Below are positions 33,659-42,418 of a stretch of DNA of 64,000 nt, piece after piece. Position 1 is the stretch's first letter; the number at the start of each line of letters is the position of its first letter. The stretch is taken from contig CAYFFG010000014.1 of assembly GCA_964342355.1 (NCBI GenBank), forward strand, positions 1 to 64,000, written 5' to 3'. The translations under genes were made by a program, and so were the position numbers. The notes below the pieces were generated by a model. It was not told the origin of the DNA and searched no databases. It saw only the letters and a list, made by a program, of their open reading frames with translations. This stretch comes from Hirschia sp964342355. GTDB taxonomy: Bacteria > Pseudomonadota > Alphaproteobacteria > Caulobacterales > Hyphomonadaceae.

Positions 33659-34384
33659 ATGGAACTTTACCCCGCTATCGATCTTAAAGACGGCGCCTGT
33701 GTCCGCCTCATTCGCGGCGACATGGATCAGGCGACCCAGTTCAATGACAATCCAGCCAATCAGGCGGCTAAATTCCAGGATATGGGATTTCGCAATTTGC
33801 ATGTTGTCGATTTAAACGGCGCATTTGCTGGCAACTCCGCGAATGTGGAGGCCGTGCGCGCGATTTTGAGCACGACAGACGCGCTCGTCCAACTTGGTGG
33901 CGGCGTGCGTGACATGGCCGGTGTTGAGCGTTGGCTTAGCGAAGGCGTCTCACGCATCATCCTGGGAACCGCCGCAGTGCGTGATCCTGATTTTGTGAAG
34001 CAAGCAGCCAAAGCCCATCCCGATAAAATCGCTGTTGGGATCGACGCAGTGGGCGGCATGGTCGCCGTTGAAGGCTGGGCGGAAACAACCGACATTAAAG
34101 CGGTCGAGCTAGCCAAAAAATTTGAAGATTCCGGCGTCTGCGCCATTATCGCCACTGATATTGGCCGTGATGGCATGAAGACCGGCGTCAATGTCGACTT
34201 TACCGGTGAACTGGCAGACGCCGTCTCTATCCCCGTGATTGCGTCCGGCGGTCTAAAAAATGTTGAAGATATTGAAGCGCTTAGCGCCCGAAAAGGAAAG
34301 CGCGACATTTTTGGCGCCATCCTTGGTCGCGCGCTTTATGATGGCGACATTGATCCGATAGAGGCCATAAAAGCCGCATGCTGA
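33659..34384 (+). CDS. hisA: Phosphoribosylformimino-AICAR ribotide isomerase
   Basis: HisA opens the ribose ring of ProFAR in histidine synthesis. The product is 241 residues, a beta/alpha barrel. Catalytic Asp residues are in LYPAIDLKDGACVRLI (near 8) and ATDIGRDGMKTG (near 163-169), with VQLGGGVRD and VIASGGLKN as the phosphate loops. hisF overlaps its 3' end by 7 bp. Confidence 0.96.
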   Translation: MELYPAIDLKDGACVRLIRGDMDQATQFNDNPANQAAKFQDMGFRNLHVVDLNGAFAGNSANVEAVRAILSTTDALVQLGGGVRDMAGVERWLSEGVSRIILGTAAVRDPDFVKQAAKAHPDKIAVGIDAVGGMVAVEGWAETTDIKAVELAKKFEDSGVCAIIATDIGRDGMKTGVNVDFTGELADAVSIPVIASGGLKNVEDIEALSARKGKRDIFGAILGRALYDGDIDPIEAIKAAC

Positions 34385-35139
34385 AAAACCGCATCATACC
34401 CTGTCTCGATGTTAAAAACGGGCGCACTGTAAAAGGTGTCAATTTTGTCGATTTAAAAGACGCAGGCGACCCTGTCGCACTGGCAAAAGCCTATGACGAA
34501 CAAGGTGCGGACGAGCTTTGCTTTCTCGATATTACCGCCAGCCATGAAGGGCGTGGTCTTATTCTCGATGTGATCGAGCGCACAGCTGACCAGTGCTTTA
34601 TGCCGCTTACCGTTGGCGGCGGGGTACGTGCGCCAGAAGACATGGTGACTTTGCTTGGCGCCGGGGCGGACAAATGCGCCATCAACACTGCAGCCGTCAC
34701 AGACCCTGATATTGTGATGAATTGCGCGCTTAAAGTCGGATCACAGGCCGTCGTGGTCGCGATCGACGCACGCCGTGAAGGCAATAGCTGGGGCGTTTAT
34801 ACCCATGGCGGACGCAACGCTTCAGGACGTGACGCTGTTGAATTTGCCAAGCTTGTTGAATCCAAAGGCGCCGGAGAAATCCTGCTAACCTCTATGGATC
34901 GCGATGGCACGAAACAGGGTTACGATATCCCGCTTCTAAAAGCGATCACTGACGCGGTGAACATCCCTGTGATTGCGTCCGGCGGCGCAGGTTCAGTTGA
35001 TCATTTAGCGCCAGCCATCCTTGAAGGCGGCGCAACAGCGGTTTTAGCTGCTTCGATTTTCCATTTTGGCGAAGCAACGATCGCTGAAGCGCGCCAAGCC
35101 CTTGAAAATGCAGGCGCTCCTGTCAGACCACTCCCCTAA
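34378..35139 (+). CDS. hisF: Imidazole glycerol phosphate synthase, cyclase subunit
   Basis: HisF uses the ammonia from HisH to close the imidazole ring. The product is 253 residues, a beta/alpha barrel. RIIPCLDVKNGRTVKGVNF holds the catalytic Asp (near 10), and LLTSMDRDGTKQGYD the second one (near 130). PLTVGGGVRAPED and VIASGGAGS bind phosphate. It overlaps the end of hisA. Confidence 0.97.
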   Translation: MLKNRIIPCLDVKNGRTVKGVNFVDLKDAGDPVALAKAYDEQGADELCFLDITASHEGRGLILDVIERTADQCFMPLTVGGGVRAPEDMVTLLGAGADKCAINTAAVTDPDIVMNCALKVGSQAVVVAIDARREGNSWGVYTHGGRNASGRDAVEFAKLVESKGAGEILLTSMDRDGTKQGYDIPLLKAITDAVNIPVIASGGAGSVDHLAPAILEGGATAVLAASIFHFGEATIAEARQALENAGAPVRPLP

Positions 35140-35211
35140 TTCGCGCCAAACACCACCGGGAACACAACCCGTATCGCCACCAGAACACACCCAGTAAGAA
35201 CCACCAGAACC

Positions 35212-35568
35212 ATGCCAGCACCTTTAGCCTCTTCTGAACGTCTTGCCGCTGCGCTCTCTCACCTGGCGCAAACGATTGATGCGCGCGCAGCTGATACAGA
35301 TCCGGATGCTAAATCCTGGACAGCGAAGCTTCTGAAAGACGGGCCTGCAAAATGTGCTAAAAAGTTGGGTGAAGAAGGCGTGGAAGCCGCACTTGCCGTT
35401 GCCGCCGGGACCGACGAGGAAACCGCCTCAGAAGCTGCTGACCTGCTTTACCACCTGTTCGTCGCGCTGCGCTCACGCCACATATCACTGGATGATGTCG
35501 CCTTAGCGCTGGAAAAACGTCAGGGAATTTCAGGTATCGCAGAAAAAGAAAGCCGTAAGGACAGCTAA
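35212..35568 (+). CDS. hisE: Phosphoribosyl-ATP pyrophosphatase
   Basis: HisE hydrolyses PR-ATP to PR-AMP, the second step of histidine synthesis. The product is 118 residues, all-alpha. The metal-binding pattern KKLGEEGVEAALAVA and EAADLLYHLFVALR is complete. The next enzyme, hisI, is not in the window and must be elsewhere or absent. It ends 4 bp from the convergent smr gene. Confidence 0.95.
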   Translation: MPAPLASSERLAAALSHLAQTIDARAADTDPDAKSWTAKLLKDGPAKCAKKLGEEGVEAALAVAAGTDEETASEAADLLYHLFVALRSRHISLDDVALALEKRQGISGIAEKESRKDS

Positions 35569-35572
35569 GTCC

Positions 35573-36154
35573 CTATTTTCGGCGCAGAAACACGTAAAAA
35601 GCGCCTGTTCCGCCATGCTTCTGGTGTGCTTGCGCATAAGATGACACCAAGAGTCTGAAATTGCCCTCGTGCAGCCAGTCTAAAAAGTGCTTGCGTAACA
35701 CGCCGCCGCCTAATCGTCCTTTGCCTGTAATGACCAGCACACATTGGTCGCCCATATGCCTGTGATGGCTGAGAAAAGCATAAAGCGCAGCTTTTGCGCC
35801 ATCCTGAGTATGACCATGCAGATCCAGCTTGCCGTCAATTGTGGTCTGACCACGACGCACGCGGCGCTCTTTACCTCTATCAGCCAGAGGCCCGGATGCG
35901 GGCTTCTTGGTGGTATTTACCGCTTCAGCTAGGGGCGCTGGTTTTGGAATCGACGTTTTAGCTGGCGGCGTTGTAGTTGCTGAATTGGAAGACGTTTTGG
36001 TAACGGCCTGAACCGTTTTCTTCCCATCCAAAAGCGCACCAAAATCTCCTGCCTCAGGCGCTTTTTCGACTGGTTTTTCGTTCAGTGGCGTAATTGTGCG
36101 TGCGACTTTCCGCCAGATACGACGTTCTGCTTCACTCAGACGTCGTTTAACCAT
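35573..36154 (-). CDS. Smr-domain protein
   Basis: The product is 193 residues from ATG 36154 with a disordered Lys/Pro/Thr-rich N-terminal half and a C-terminal Smr domain (GKLDLHGHTQDGAKAAL and QCVLVITGKGRLGGGVL). The domain is found in MutS2 and SmrB and acts as a nuclease on nucleic acids in several systems. The start overlaps the mltA stop by 8 bp, an arrangement usual beside the origin in this group. Confidence 0.88.
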   Translation of the reverse strand: MVKRRLSEAERRIWRKVARTITPLNEKPVEKAPEAGDFGALLDGKKTVQAVTKTSSNSATTTPPAKTSIPKPAPLAEAVNTTKKPASGPLADRGKERRVRRGQTTIDGKLDLHGHTQDGAKAALYAFLSHHRHMGDQCVLVITGKGRLGGGVLRKHFLDWLHEGNFRLLVSSYAQAHQKHGGTGAFYVFLRRK

Positions 36155-37430
36155 CGTGTGTTTTAGACGCCCTGGTTTGTTCAACAACCATACGATTTGA
36201 AAGCGCCTTAGGGAGCAAGATCCACATATCAACGGGATGGTTCATGCTCGCCGCCCGACCGCCAGCTTCCTTGCCCCAACCAAAAAAGAGGTCGCCACGC
36301 TTTAAACCTTTAATCGCACCGCCTGTGTCCTGCGCCACGACAAGTGATTGATATGTCGTACCCTGCCAGTCGCCAGGATGGGCCGGAACCTTGGTGTCAA
36401 TAAACATCAATGCGCCATAAGGGTGATATTTGGGGTCAACAGCCATTGATCCCATCGGCATCAGCGGGACACCTGCAGCGCCATTCGGGCCTTTATTTGG
36501 ATCTGTGATTTCCTGTGGCGTAAACCAGACATAACGTGGGTTTACATTCATCGCCGCCTGCGCACGTTCTGACCCAACTTGGCGCATCCAGTTAAGGATC
36601 GACCCCATTCCCGCCTGATGGATTTCTATTTCGCCTGTATCAATCAAATGGCGCGCGATGGAGACAAACGGACGATGGTTGTGTGCGGCAAACGCTGCTC
36701 GCATGACGCGCCCGTCTGGAAACTTTAAGCGGCCAGATCCCTGTATTTGTAGATAAAACACCTCGCCTGGGTCTGCATAAGCTAACGCCGTCGCCGGATC
36801 ATCAATGATTTCGGCGCGCGGCGGGTAATATTCCAACACGCCATCACTAACCCGGCCCCAGATTTTCCCTTTAGGGTATTTCTGATCAAAATCACTCGGG
36901 TCAGCGCGAACAAGGTCAAAAGGAATGCCTGGCACAGCCTTGGTAAAGCCAGGCTCAGGATATCGGCGCACTTCCAATTCAGGCTCAAAATAGCCGGTCA
37001 GCTTAGATTCAGGTCCTTCCGGATCGACCATATAAGCGACAAATGACTCTTCAATCGCAGTACGGATCGCTTCGCTGTCTCCAATCGCTGCTTCCATCCG
37101 ATCACATGCCGGGAGCCAGTCCTGAACCAAACCGCCATAGCTTGCTTTAAGAGCAAAATGCGCAGCAGGAGACCGACGGCGCAGTGACGCACACGTCTCC
37201 ATAAAAGCGGAATGCGCAGGCTTAAGATCCGACGCGCCCCACCCTGGCACGTCTGCAAAGCGAACAGGCGCGATCGGAAAGCCCACATCCGGTTCGGGTG
37301 TGGGAGGCGTTGTTGGCCCCTGAATAACCGTACGTGCGGTCGGCGACTGAGGGCTTGAGCAGGCGGCGAGTACCGCCGCGAGACACAGGACGCCACCTAA
37401 GAGGCTTCGGAGACTTCTGTCAAACGCCAT
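36147..37430 (-). CDS. mltA: Membrane-bound lytic murein transglycosylase A
   Basis: MltA cleaves peptidoglycan glycan strands to 1,6-anhydro products. The product is 427 residues from MAFDRSLRSLLGGVL; the signal sequence ends AAVLAAC (lipobox). The MltA barrel (TGYFEPELEVRRYP and FYLQIQGSGRLKFPDG) is followed by the 3D domain with the catalytic Asp (LVVAQDTGGAIKGLKRGD). Its start lies inside the end of the Tim44-like gene, a 34-bp overlap. The start choice is moderately sure. Confidence 0.92.
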   Translation of the reverse strand: MAFDRSLRSLLGGVLCLAAVLAACSSPQSPTARTVIQGPTTPPTPEPDVGFPIAPVRFADVPGWGASDLKPAHSAFMETCASLRRRSPAAHFALKASYGGLVQDWLPACDRMEAAIGDSEAIRTAIEESFVAYMVDPEGPESKLTGYFEPELEVRRYPEPGFTKAVPGIPFDLVRADPSDFDQKYPKGKIWGRVSDGVLEYYPPRAEIIDDPATALAYADPGEVFYLQIQGSGRLKFPDGRVMRAAFAAHNHRPFVSIARHLIDTGEIEIHQAGMGSILNWMRQVGSERAQAAMNVNPRYVWFTPQEITDPNKGPNGAAGVPLMPMGSMAVDPKYHPYGALMFIDTKVPAHPGDWQGTTYQSLVVAQDTGGAIKGLKRGDLFFGWGKEAGGRAASMNHPVDMWILLPKALSNRMVVEQTRASKTHDG

Positions 37431-38008
37431 GCCGGGTCTGAACTCTTCAAGGCGCGCTCGAATGTCCATATTTCCTTCGCCGTCCTCAAGTTTTCGCCGT
37501 CACTGAGCTGCGCCTCAAAGGACACGGACACTTGCGCGACATCTGCGGACACAATGCATGCGTCAGCTATTTCACCTGATTTGAGCCGCATCAACCGAAG
37601 TGGCTCACGCCCTTCAGATTCACGAGCGTCAATAGCTGAGCAATAAGCATCATACACGTCTTCATCAAGCAGATTAGACAGTGTTTCTCTGTCACCTTCT
37701 GCAAAACTGTTGACGATCATCTCATAAGCTTTTTTGGCGCGCTGGAGAAAATCTCGCGGATTAAACTTTGGATCGATTGCCGCGATATCTTCCATTCCGG
37801 AAGCTCCCGGACCGGTAAAAGCGGGACGAAGCGATGGCTTGTCCTCTTCTTCCTCGTCTGTGTTATTTTCCCCAAAGCCTTTATTGTCCGCTTCGCGCAA
37901 AACAGCTGGCGGAGGTTCGGCGCCTGTTTTTCGTCCGAGGACCGCATAAAGCCGCGCCAGGACAAATACTGCTACCGCTGCGAAAATGAGAAGTTCGATA
38001 TCGATCAT
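37397..38008 (-). CDS. Tim44/TimA-like membrane-associated protein
   Basis: The product is 203 residues. An N-terminal membrane helix (IELLIFAAVAVFVLARLYAVL) is followed by a charged linker and a Tim44 domain (FNPRDFLQRAKKAYEMIVNSFAEGD, then LLDEDVYDAYCSAI). The alphaproteobacterial homologues are related to the mitochondrial import motor protein; their own role is at the inner membrane and not well defined. Located beside secB, as in other genomes of the group. Confidence 0.9.
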   Translation of the reverse strand: MIDIELLIFAAVAVFVLARLYAVLGRKTGAEPPPAVLREADNKGFGENNTDEEEEDKPSLRPAFTGPGASGMEDIAAIDPKFNPRDFLQRAKKAYEMIVNSFAEGDRETLSNLLDEDVYDAYCSAIDARESEGREPLRLMRLKSGEIADACIVSADVAQVSVSFEAQLSDGENLRTAKEIWTFERALKSSDPAWRLTEVSEAS

Positions 38009-38147
38009 GGCCAATCTTGTGTGGAATTCATGTTTGTTGGAATCTTATATAGTGACTTATCTTATCACGTAACCCGTCCAGCTTGTGACTTGTCATTCAA
38101 CATGTTAGCCCGCTGACGAATTTATTGTTGTAAACTTTCGAGTAGTC

Positions 38148-38669
38148 ATGACTGAAACCTCAAACCCAGAAGGCCAACCCGCTGCTCCGGCGCCGGATGC
38201 AGCCGCTCCGCAAGGCCCTACAATCCGCGTTTTGGCCCAATACGTCAAAGACCTTTCCTTTGAAAACCCAAACCCTCTAGCAACTGCTAACAACCAGACA
38301 GCGCCTGCTATCGAACTTGGGATCGACGTTAAAGCCGAACCAAAACAACAACAGGACAAACAACTCTACGAAGTTGATCTGCGCCTTTCTGCACAGGCTA
38401 ACCGCGACGACAAAGTCGTTTTTATCGCTGAACTAATCTATTCCGGACTTTTTGAACTAAGTGGCGCACGTCAGGCAGATGTCGAACCTCTTTTGTTAAT
38501 TGAATGCCCGCGTTTGATCTTCCCCTTTGCACGCCGCATCGTTGCTGAGGTCACACGTGAAGGCGGATACCCACCGCTTCTGATCGATCCGATTGATTTT
38601 GTTGGTCTTTATAAAGCCCAAAAACAGGCTGCGTCTCAACAGCCTGCCTCTGATGAGACACAATCCTAA
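38148..38669 (+). CDS. secB: Protein-export chaperone SecB
   Basis: SecB holds precursors unfolded and hands them to SecA. The product is 173 residues. The conserved core (RVLAQYVKDLSFENPNP, VYEVDLRL-like strand as LYEVDLRLSAQA, ECPRLIFPFARRIVAEVTREGGYPPLLIDPIDF) is complete. The N-terminal Ala/Pro-rich tail is longer than in E. coli. It is the only nearby plus-strand gene on the origin's left flank. Confidence 0.96.
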   Translation: MTETSNPEGQPAAPAPDAAAPQGPTIRVLAQYVKDLSFENPNPLATANNQTAPAIELGIDVKAEPKQQQDKQLYEVDLRLSAQANRDDKVVFIAELIYSGLFELSGARQADVEPLLLIECPRLIFPFARRIVAEVTREGGYPPLLIDPIDFVGLYKAQKQAASQQPASDETQS

Positions 38670-38674
38670 GTCAG

Positions 38675-39379
38675 TTAATCCATCTGGGGGAAAATTTTCG
38701 CCCAGATGGGATTGTCTCCGAGCGTGTCCACAAATGCGCGATGTGCTGTGCGTTCTTCATCGCTGATACGTGAAGGAAGCGGTTTTGGCCGTTTGCGCCT
38801 TTCAGTACGCTTTATCGTATCGCCAGATGCGTCATCTTCATCATCAAACGCAAATGCGTGCGCACGTCCGCCATTCAGCTCCAAATAAACCGCCGCAAGC
38901 AGTTGGGAGTCGAGGATAGCTCCGTGCAAATCACGTTCGGCAAGCGATATGTCGAACCGCTTACAAAGCGCATCCAGTGTGTTTGACGCCCCCGGATATT
39001 TTTCCCGCGCAATCACCAACGTGTCGACAAAGCGTTCTTTTGGAAATTCCGGAAGCCCTAACCGCGACATCTCAGCATTAAAAAATCCGCGGTCAAATTC
39101 TGCATTATGCGCCACCAAAGGCGCGTCGCCGATGAAATCAAGAAATTCCTGATAGACGCTAGGGTCAGAGAAAAACGGCTTATCCCGCAATATCTCATCT
39201 GTGATCCCCGTAATACGGACAGTGTCAGCGCTAACCGGCCGTTCTGGATTAATCAGGCGATGAAACTCCCGGCCAGTTGGTAGGAGATTGATCAGTTCGA
39301 CGCACCCCAATTCGATAATCCGGTCACCATTGTTGGCTTCCAGTCCGGTTGTCTCGGTGTCGAAACAGATTTCCCGCAT
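38675..39379 (-). CDS. dnaQ: DNA polymerase III epsilon subunit
   Basis: DnaQ is the 3'-5' proofreading exonuclease. The product is 234 residues. ExoI (ICFDTETTGLE), ExoII (LVAHNAEFDRGFF) and ExoIII (HGAILDSQLLAAVY) motifs are in order. The C-terminal part after residue 190 is linker and polymerase-binding region. Its start shares bases with the coaE stop. Confidence 0.96.
   Translation of the reverse strand: MREICFDTETTGLEANNGDRIIELGCVELINLLPTGREFHRLINPERPVSADTVRITGITDEILRDKPFFSDPSVYQEFLDFIGDAPLVAHNAEFDRGFFNAEMSRLGLPEFPKERFVDTLVIAREKYPGASNTLDALCKRFDISLAERDLHGAILDSQLLAAVYLELNGGRAHAFAFDDEDDASGDTIKRTERRKRPKPLPSRISDEERTAHRAFVDTLGDNPIWAKIFPQMD
38680..38709. terminator. 30-bp near-palindrome at convergent secB/dnaQ ends
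   Basis: CCATCTGGG and CCCAGATGG enclose the internal palindrome GAAAATTTTC, so almost all of 30 bases are self-complementary. It overlaps the last codons of dnaQ and lies 10 bp after the secB stop. A bidirectional terminator or transcript-end stabiliser is likely. Confidence 0.6.
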
Positions 39380-39984
39380 CAGTTTGTCGCCTTCTTGGAC
39401 CTTACATTATCTAGGATGGCGCGAACTCGCTCTCTTGCGTGCTCCATACCCAGCCCAGTATCTATAATGTAGTCCGCTCGGGCCCGTTTTTCAGCATCCG
39501 GCGTTTGCTTTTCCACAATTGCTTTGAAGACGTCTTCTGTCATGCCTTCCCGGGCCATAACCCGTTCGCGCTGGATGTCAGGCGCCGCTGTTACCACAAC
39601 AACTTTATCGACATTGGCTTCGCCACCTGTTTCAAACAGCAACGGGACATCCATCACCACTATGTCTGCATGATCAGCATTTGCTTTTTCAAAGAAAGCA
39701 CTGCGGTATTTTCCAAGGAGTGGATGGACGATTGATTCTAAGTGTTTGATCTCGTCTGGCTTGCCAATAACTTTCTCACGCAGTTTTCCGCGATCAATAC
39801 CGCCATCTTCTGACATCACGCCAGGAAAGGCAGCCTCAACAGGCTCAACCGCGTCGCCCCCAGGCGCATAGAGCGCATGGACAGCAGCGTCCGCATCATA
39901 GACCGGTACGCCTTCATCCCTGAACATCTGTGCGGTTGTTGACTTGCCCATGCCGATAGAACCAGTCAATCCAAGGATTTTCAT
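39379..39984 (-). CDS. coaE: Dephospho-CoA kinase
   Basis: CoaE adds the 3' phosphate in the last step of coenzyme A synthesis. The product is 201 residues. The P-loop LTGSIGMGKSTTAQMF is at 5-20, DADAAVHAL follows, and VMDVPLLFETGGE is the conserved centre. It is coupled to aroE upstream by ATGA overlap. Confidence 0.96.
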   Translation of the reverse strand: MKILGLTGSIGMGKSTTAQMFRDEGVPVYDADAAVHALYAPGGDAVEPVEAAFPGVMSEDGGIDRGKLREKVIGKPDEIKHLESIVHPLLGKYRSAFFEKANADHADIVVMDVPLLFETGGEANVDKVVVVTAAPDIQRERVMAREGMTEDVFKAIVEKQTPDAEKRARADYIIDTGLGMEHARERVRAILDNVRSKKATN

Positions 39985-40805
39985 GCAATCGCCTCACGGC
40001 ATTTGATCAGAACTGGCTCGGGATCTGGGCTGATATCATGCCAGATTTCAAAGGATCGACGCGCCTGTTCGACCAACATTCGAAGCCCGTCTTCAGTTTT
40101 CCATGTCTGCGCTTGAGCGGCGCTGAGGTTAGCCGCCGCCGCATGCCCATACGAAAGGTCCATAAACAATCGACCTTTTCCTTCTGGCAGTTCCAACGCG
40201 CCTGTATCGCCATGTCCGGCGCTGGTGGCGTTGATTGCAATATCGCAAACTTCCAACGCGGACCCTAATTCTTCCAGTCCGATTGCCTGAGCGTCTGGGT
40301 TCAGACTATCTGCAAGTTCAACTGCTTTTTCGGGTGTGCGGTTCGCAATTGTCAGATTAACGCCCATTGCTCCCAGTGCAAAAACAGCCGCGCGGGCCGC
40401 ACCACCCGCACCAATCAATGTGACGTTTGCGCCTGTAAGATCCTGTTCCTCAACCGCATGACGCAAAGCCAATATAAAACCGATCGTATCGGTGTTGTCC
40501 GCTTTCCATCCCGCTCCTGTTGAAGAGAGCGTATTAGCTGCGCCAACAATCATGACTTCTTCGGACATAGTTGCCGCGGACATAGCGGCGTGTTTGTAGG
40601 GAACAGTAACGTTTAGTCCCGCCACGCCAAATCGGTTGAGACTTTTAAGATCTTCTACCGGGCCTTCTGAATTGAGTTCAAAAGCGGTGTAAACCGCATC
40701 TATATCCGCCTCAGCAAGCCAGTGATTGTGAATAAGCGGTGACAAGGAATGGCGCACAGGGTTTCCCACAACACCATAGATTTTGGTTTTTGCTGTAATC
40801 ATCAT
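39981..40805 (-). CDS. aroE: Shikimate dehydrogenase
   Basis: AroE reduces 3-dehydroshikimate with NADPH. The product is 274 residues. VVGNPVRHSLSPLIHNHWL binds shikimate, NVTVPYKHAAM holds the catalytic Lys, NTDTIGF the Asp, and LIGAGGAARAAVFALG the cofactor. It overlaps the maf stop by ATGA. Confidence 0.96.
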   Translation of the reverse strand: MMITAKTKIYGVVGNPVRHSLSPLIHNHWLAEADIDAVYTAFELNSEGPVEDLKSLNRFGVAGLNVTVPYKHAAMSAATMSEEVMIVGAANTLSSTGAGWKADNTDTIGFILALRHAVEEQDLTGANVTLIGAGGAARAAVFALGAMGVNLTIANRTPEKAVELADSLNPDAQAIGLEELGSALEVCDIAINATSAGHGDTGALELPEGKGRLFMDLSYGHAAAANLSAAQAQTWKTEDGLRMLVEQARRSFEIWHDISPDPEPVLIKCREAIA

Positions 40806-41401
40806 GTCGCAATCATCCCCCTAGCTCGCAACCAGTCTAGGAGCTGGATCAACGGTAATCCCAGAATGGAAAAATAATCTCCCTCTATCCTGGCAAATAG
40901 CTGCGCACCCAAACCTTCCAACTGATAAGCGCCGACTGTAGAAAATGCAGCGTCGCCAATGTTTTCCAGATAGTTTTCAATAAAATCATCTGAGAAACTG
41001 CGCATGGTCAGCTTTGGACGCGTCACAATCCGCCAGATTGGCGTCCCGTTTTCACAGGCGACGAGCGCTGTCTCCAGCGTATGGGTCTTACCGCGTAGTT
41101 TGCGAAGATTTTCGCGTGCTTCATCAAGGCTTTTTGGCTTGTCAAAACCCTCGCCTTCCAGATCGAGCATTTGGTCAGCGCCAAGCACAATTCCGGGCGT
41201 ACCGGATGATATTTTTTGCGCTTTGAGTTCAGCCAGCGTTTCTGCCTGTCGGGTCGTGCTTTCGCCGTCTTGACGCATCGCGGCTTTAACAGCGTCTTCA
41301 TCCAATCGGGATGACATCTGTTCAAACGTCAGTCCCGCATTGCGCATCAGCGCGCCGCGCGACTTGCTCTGTGACGCTAGAATGAGATTAGGCGTGGGCA
41401 T
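40802..41401 (-). CDS. Maf family nucleotide pyrophosphatase
   Basis: The product is 199 residues. The N-terminal loop LASQSKSRGALMRNAGL and the acid motif LGADQMLDLEGEGFDKP fit the Maf/YceF fold, which hydrolyses modified or canonical NTPs. The Maf dTTP/UTP subgroup usually has SPRR at the loop, so this copy with SKSRG resembles the YceF-like m7GTP type. It follows ppsR by 4 bp. Confidence 0.88.
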   Translation of the reverse strand: MPTPNLILASQSKSRGALMRNAGLTFEQMSSRLDEDAVKAAMRQDGESTTRQAETLAELKAQKISSGTPGIVLGADQMLDLEGEGFDKPKSLDEARENLRKLRGKTHTLETALVACENGTPIWRIVTRPKLTMRSFSDDFIENYLENIGDAAFSTVGAYQLEGLGAQLFARIEGDYFSILGLPLIQLLDWLRARGMIAT

Positions 41402-41405
41402 GGAT

Positions 41406-42221
41406 TCAGCCTCGTCTGCTTTCTGAGATATGGTTTAGGATTGCAGCCGCTGTTTCTTCCACAGACCTACGTGAGACATCAATCGTCTTCCATTTCATGC
41501 GCGCAAATAAACGGTTCGCCCAGGTGAGTTCTTCCCGAACGGTGTCTTCATCCGCATAAGCTGTTTCCGGGTTCTCTTTGATAGAGATCAATCGCTGACG
41601 TCGGATCTGAATTAACCGGTCCGGAGATATCTTCAGCGCCACGACTAATGGCGCATCCGGCCCCATAATCGACGCCGGCGGCTCAACACCTGGAACAAGA
41701 GGAACGTTCGCCGCCTTCACGCCACGGTTGCCAAGATAAACACAAGTTGGGGTCTTTGAGGTTCTGCTGACACCCACAAGAACCACATCAGCATCCTCTA
41801 AATCATCCATCCCCTGCCCATCATCATGCGCCAAGGTGAAGTTCAGAGCTTCAATGCGAGAAAAGTAAGTTTGATCGAGGTGATACTGACCAGCGACTCG
41901 GTGGTTGGATGGCAGTCCCAAATAGCGACTGAGAACATCAACTGTCGGATCAATCACAGGCAATATGGGCGTATGGGTTTGCGCGCACCAATCCTCTAAT
42001 GTCTTTCGCAAACTTTCTTCAGAGATTGTATAGAGCACTACTCCTGGCGCGCCCTCAATTTCGCGCAGCACGCGGTCTAACTGTTTTTGCGATCTGACGA
42101 GATAATAGTTATGTTCGAGCGGTGCGACATCCTCAAACTGCGCGCAGGCAGCTCGCATAACGGCATTGAGAGTTTCACCCGTAGAATCGGAAACAAGATG
42201 GACGTTGAAATAAATGTCCAT
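41406..42221 (-). CDS. ppsR: DUF299 bifunctional regulator of pyruvate kinases (PpsR/PDRP-like)
   Basis: The product is 271 residues from the ATG at 42221. The family phosphorylates and dephosphorylates pyruvate phosphate dikinase or PEP synthase. SDSTGETLNAVMRAACAQF opens the protein, and the P-loop GVSRTSKTPTCVYLGNRG is near 150-170. The gene faces away from the origin, as its homologue does beside the Caulobacter origin. Confidence 0.9.
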   Translation of the reverse strand: MDIYFNVHLVSDSTGETLNAVMRAACAQFEDVAPLEHNYYLVRSQKQLDRVLREIEGAPGVVLYTISEESLRKTLEDWCAQTHTPILPVIDPTVDVLSRYLGLPSNHRVAGQYHLDQTYFSRIEALNFTLAHDDGQGMDDLEDADVVLVGVSRTSKTPTCVYLGNRGVKAANVPLVPGVEPPASIMGPDAPLVVALKISPDRLIQIRRQRLISIKENPETAYADEDTVREELTWANRLFARMKWKTIDVSRRSVEETAAAILNHISESRRG

Positions 42222-42267
42222 AGGATTATCGACCAAGTTGTCCTCTTACGTCTCTGCCCGGAAAAAG

Positions 42268-42276
42268 TTTTCCACT
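42268..42276 (+). promoter_or_regulatory. DnaA-box-like site TTTTCCACT
   Basis: Seven of nine positions match TTATNCACA, N counted as a match. Weaker than its neighbours, but part of the cluster. Confidence 0.45.
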
Positions 42277-42283
42277 GTCAGGG

Positions 42284-42292
42284 TGTGGAAAA
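42284..42292 (-). promoter_or_regulatory. DnaA-box-like site TTTTCCACA
   Basis: Eight of nine positions match TTATNCACA on the minus strand, facing the 42268 site with 7 bp between. Confidence 0.6.
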
Positions 42293-42329
42293 GCTGTTGG
42301 GATTTAGTTTCGCCAAACTTTACTCACCT

Positions 42330-42338
42330 TTTTCCACA
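42330..42338 (+). promoter_or_regulatory. DnaA-box-like site TTTTCCACA
   Basis: Identical nine bases to the 42284 site, on the other strand. Confidence 0.6.
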
Positions 42339-42405
42339 TTTCTATCGACAAGTGAAAAAACGGGAAAATTTAAACACCGATATTAACCAGTTTTTCGAGA
42401 ACGCT

Positions 42406-42415
42406 GACTCGACTC
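42406..42415. promoter_or_regulatory. Two abutting GANTC (CcrM) sites
   Basis: GACTCGACTC holds two cell-cycle methylation sites back to back, directly before the CtrA box. A third (GAATC) is at 42563-42567. CcrM is the usual adenine methylase of this group. Confidence 0.6.
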
Positions 42416-42418
42416 CTG

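Noticed and set aside
42370..42386. TTAA-N9-TTAA as a second full CtrA box
   Set aside because: The spacer is 9 instead of 7 bases; it may be a half-site only.
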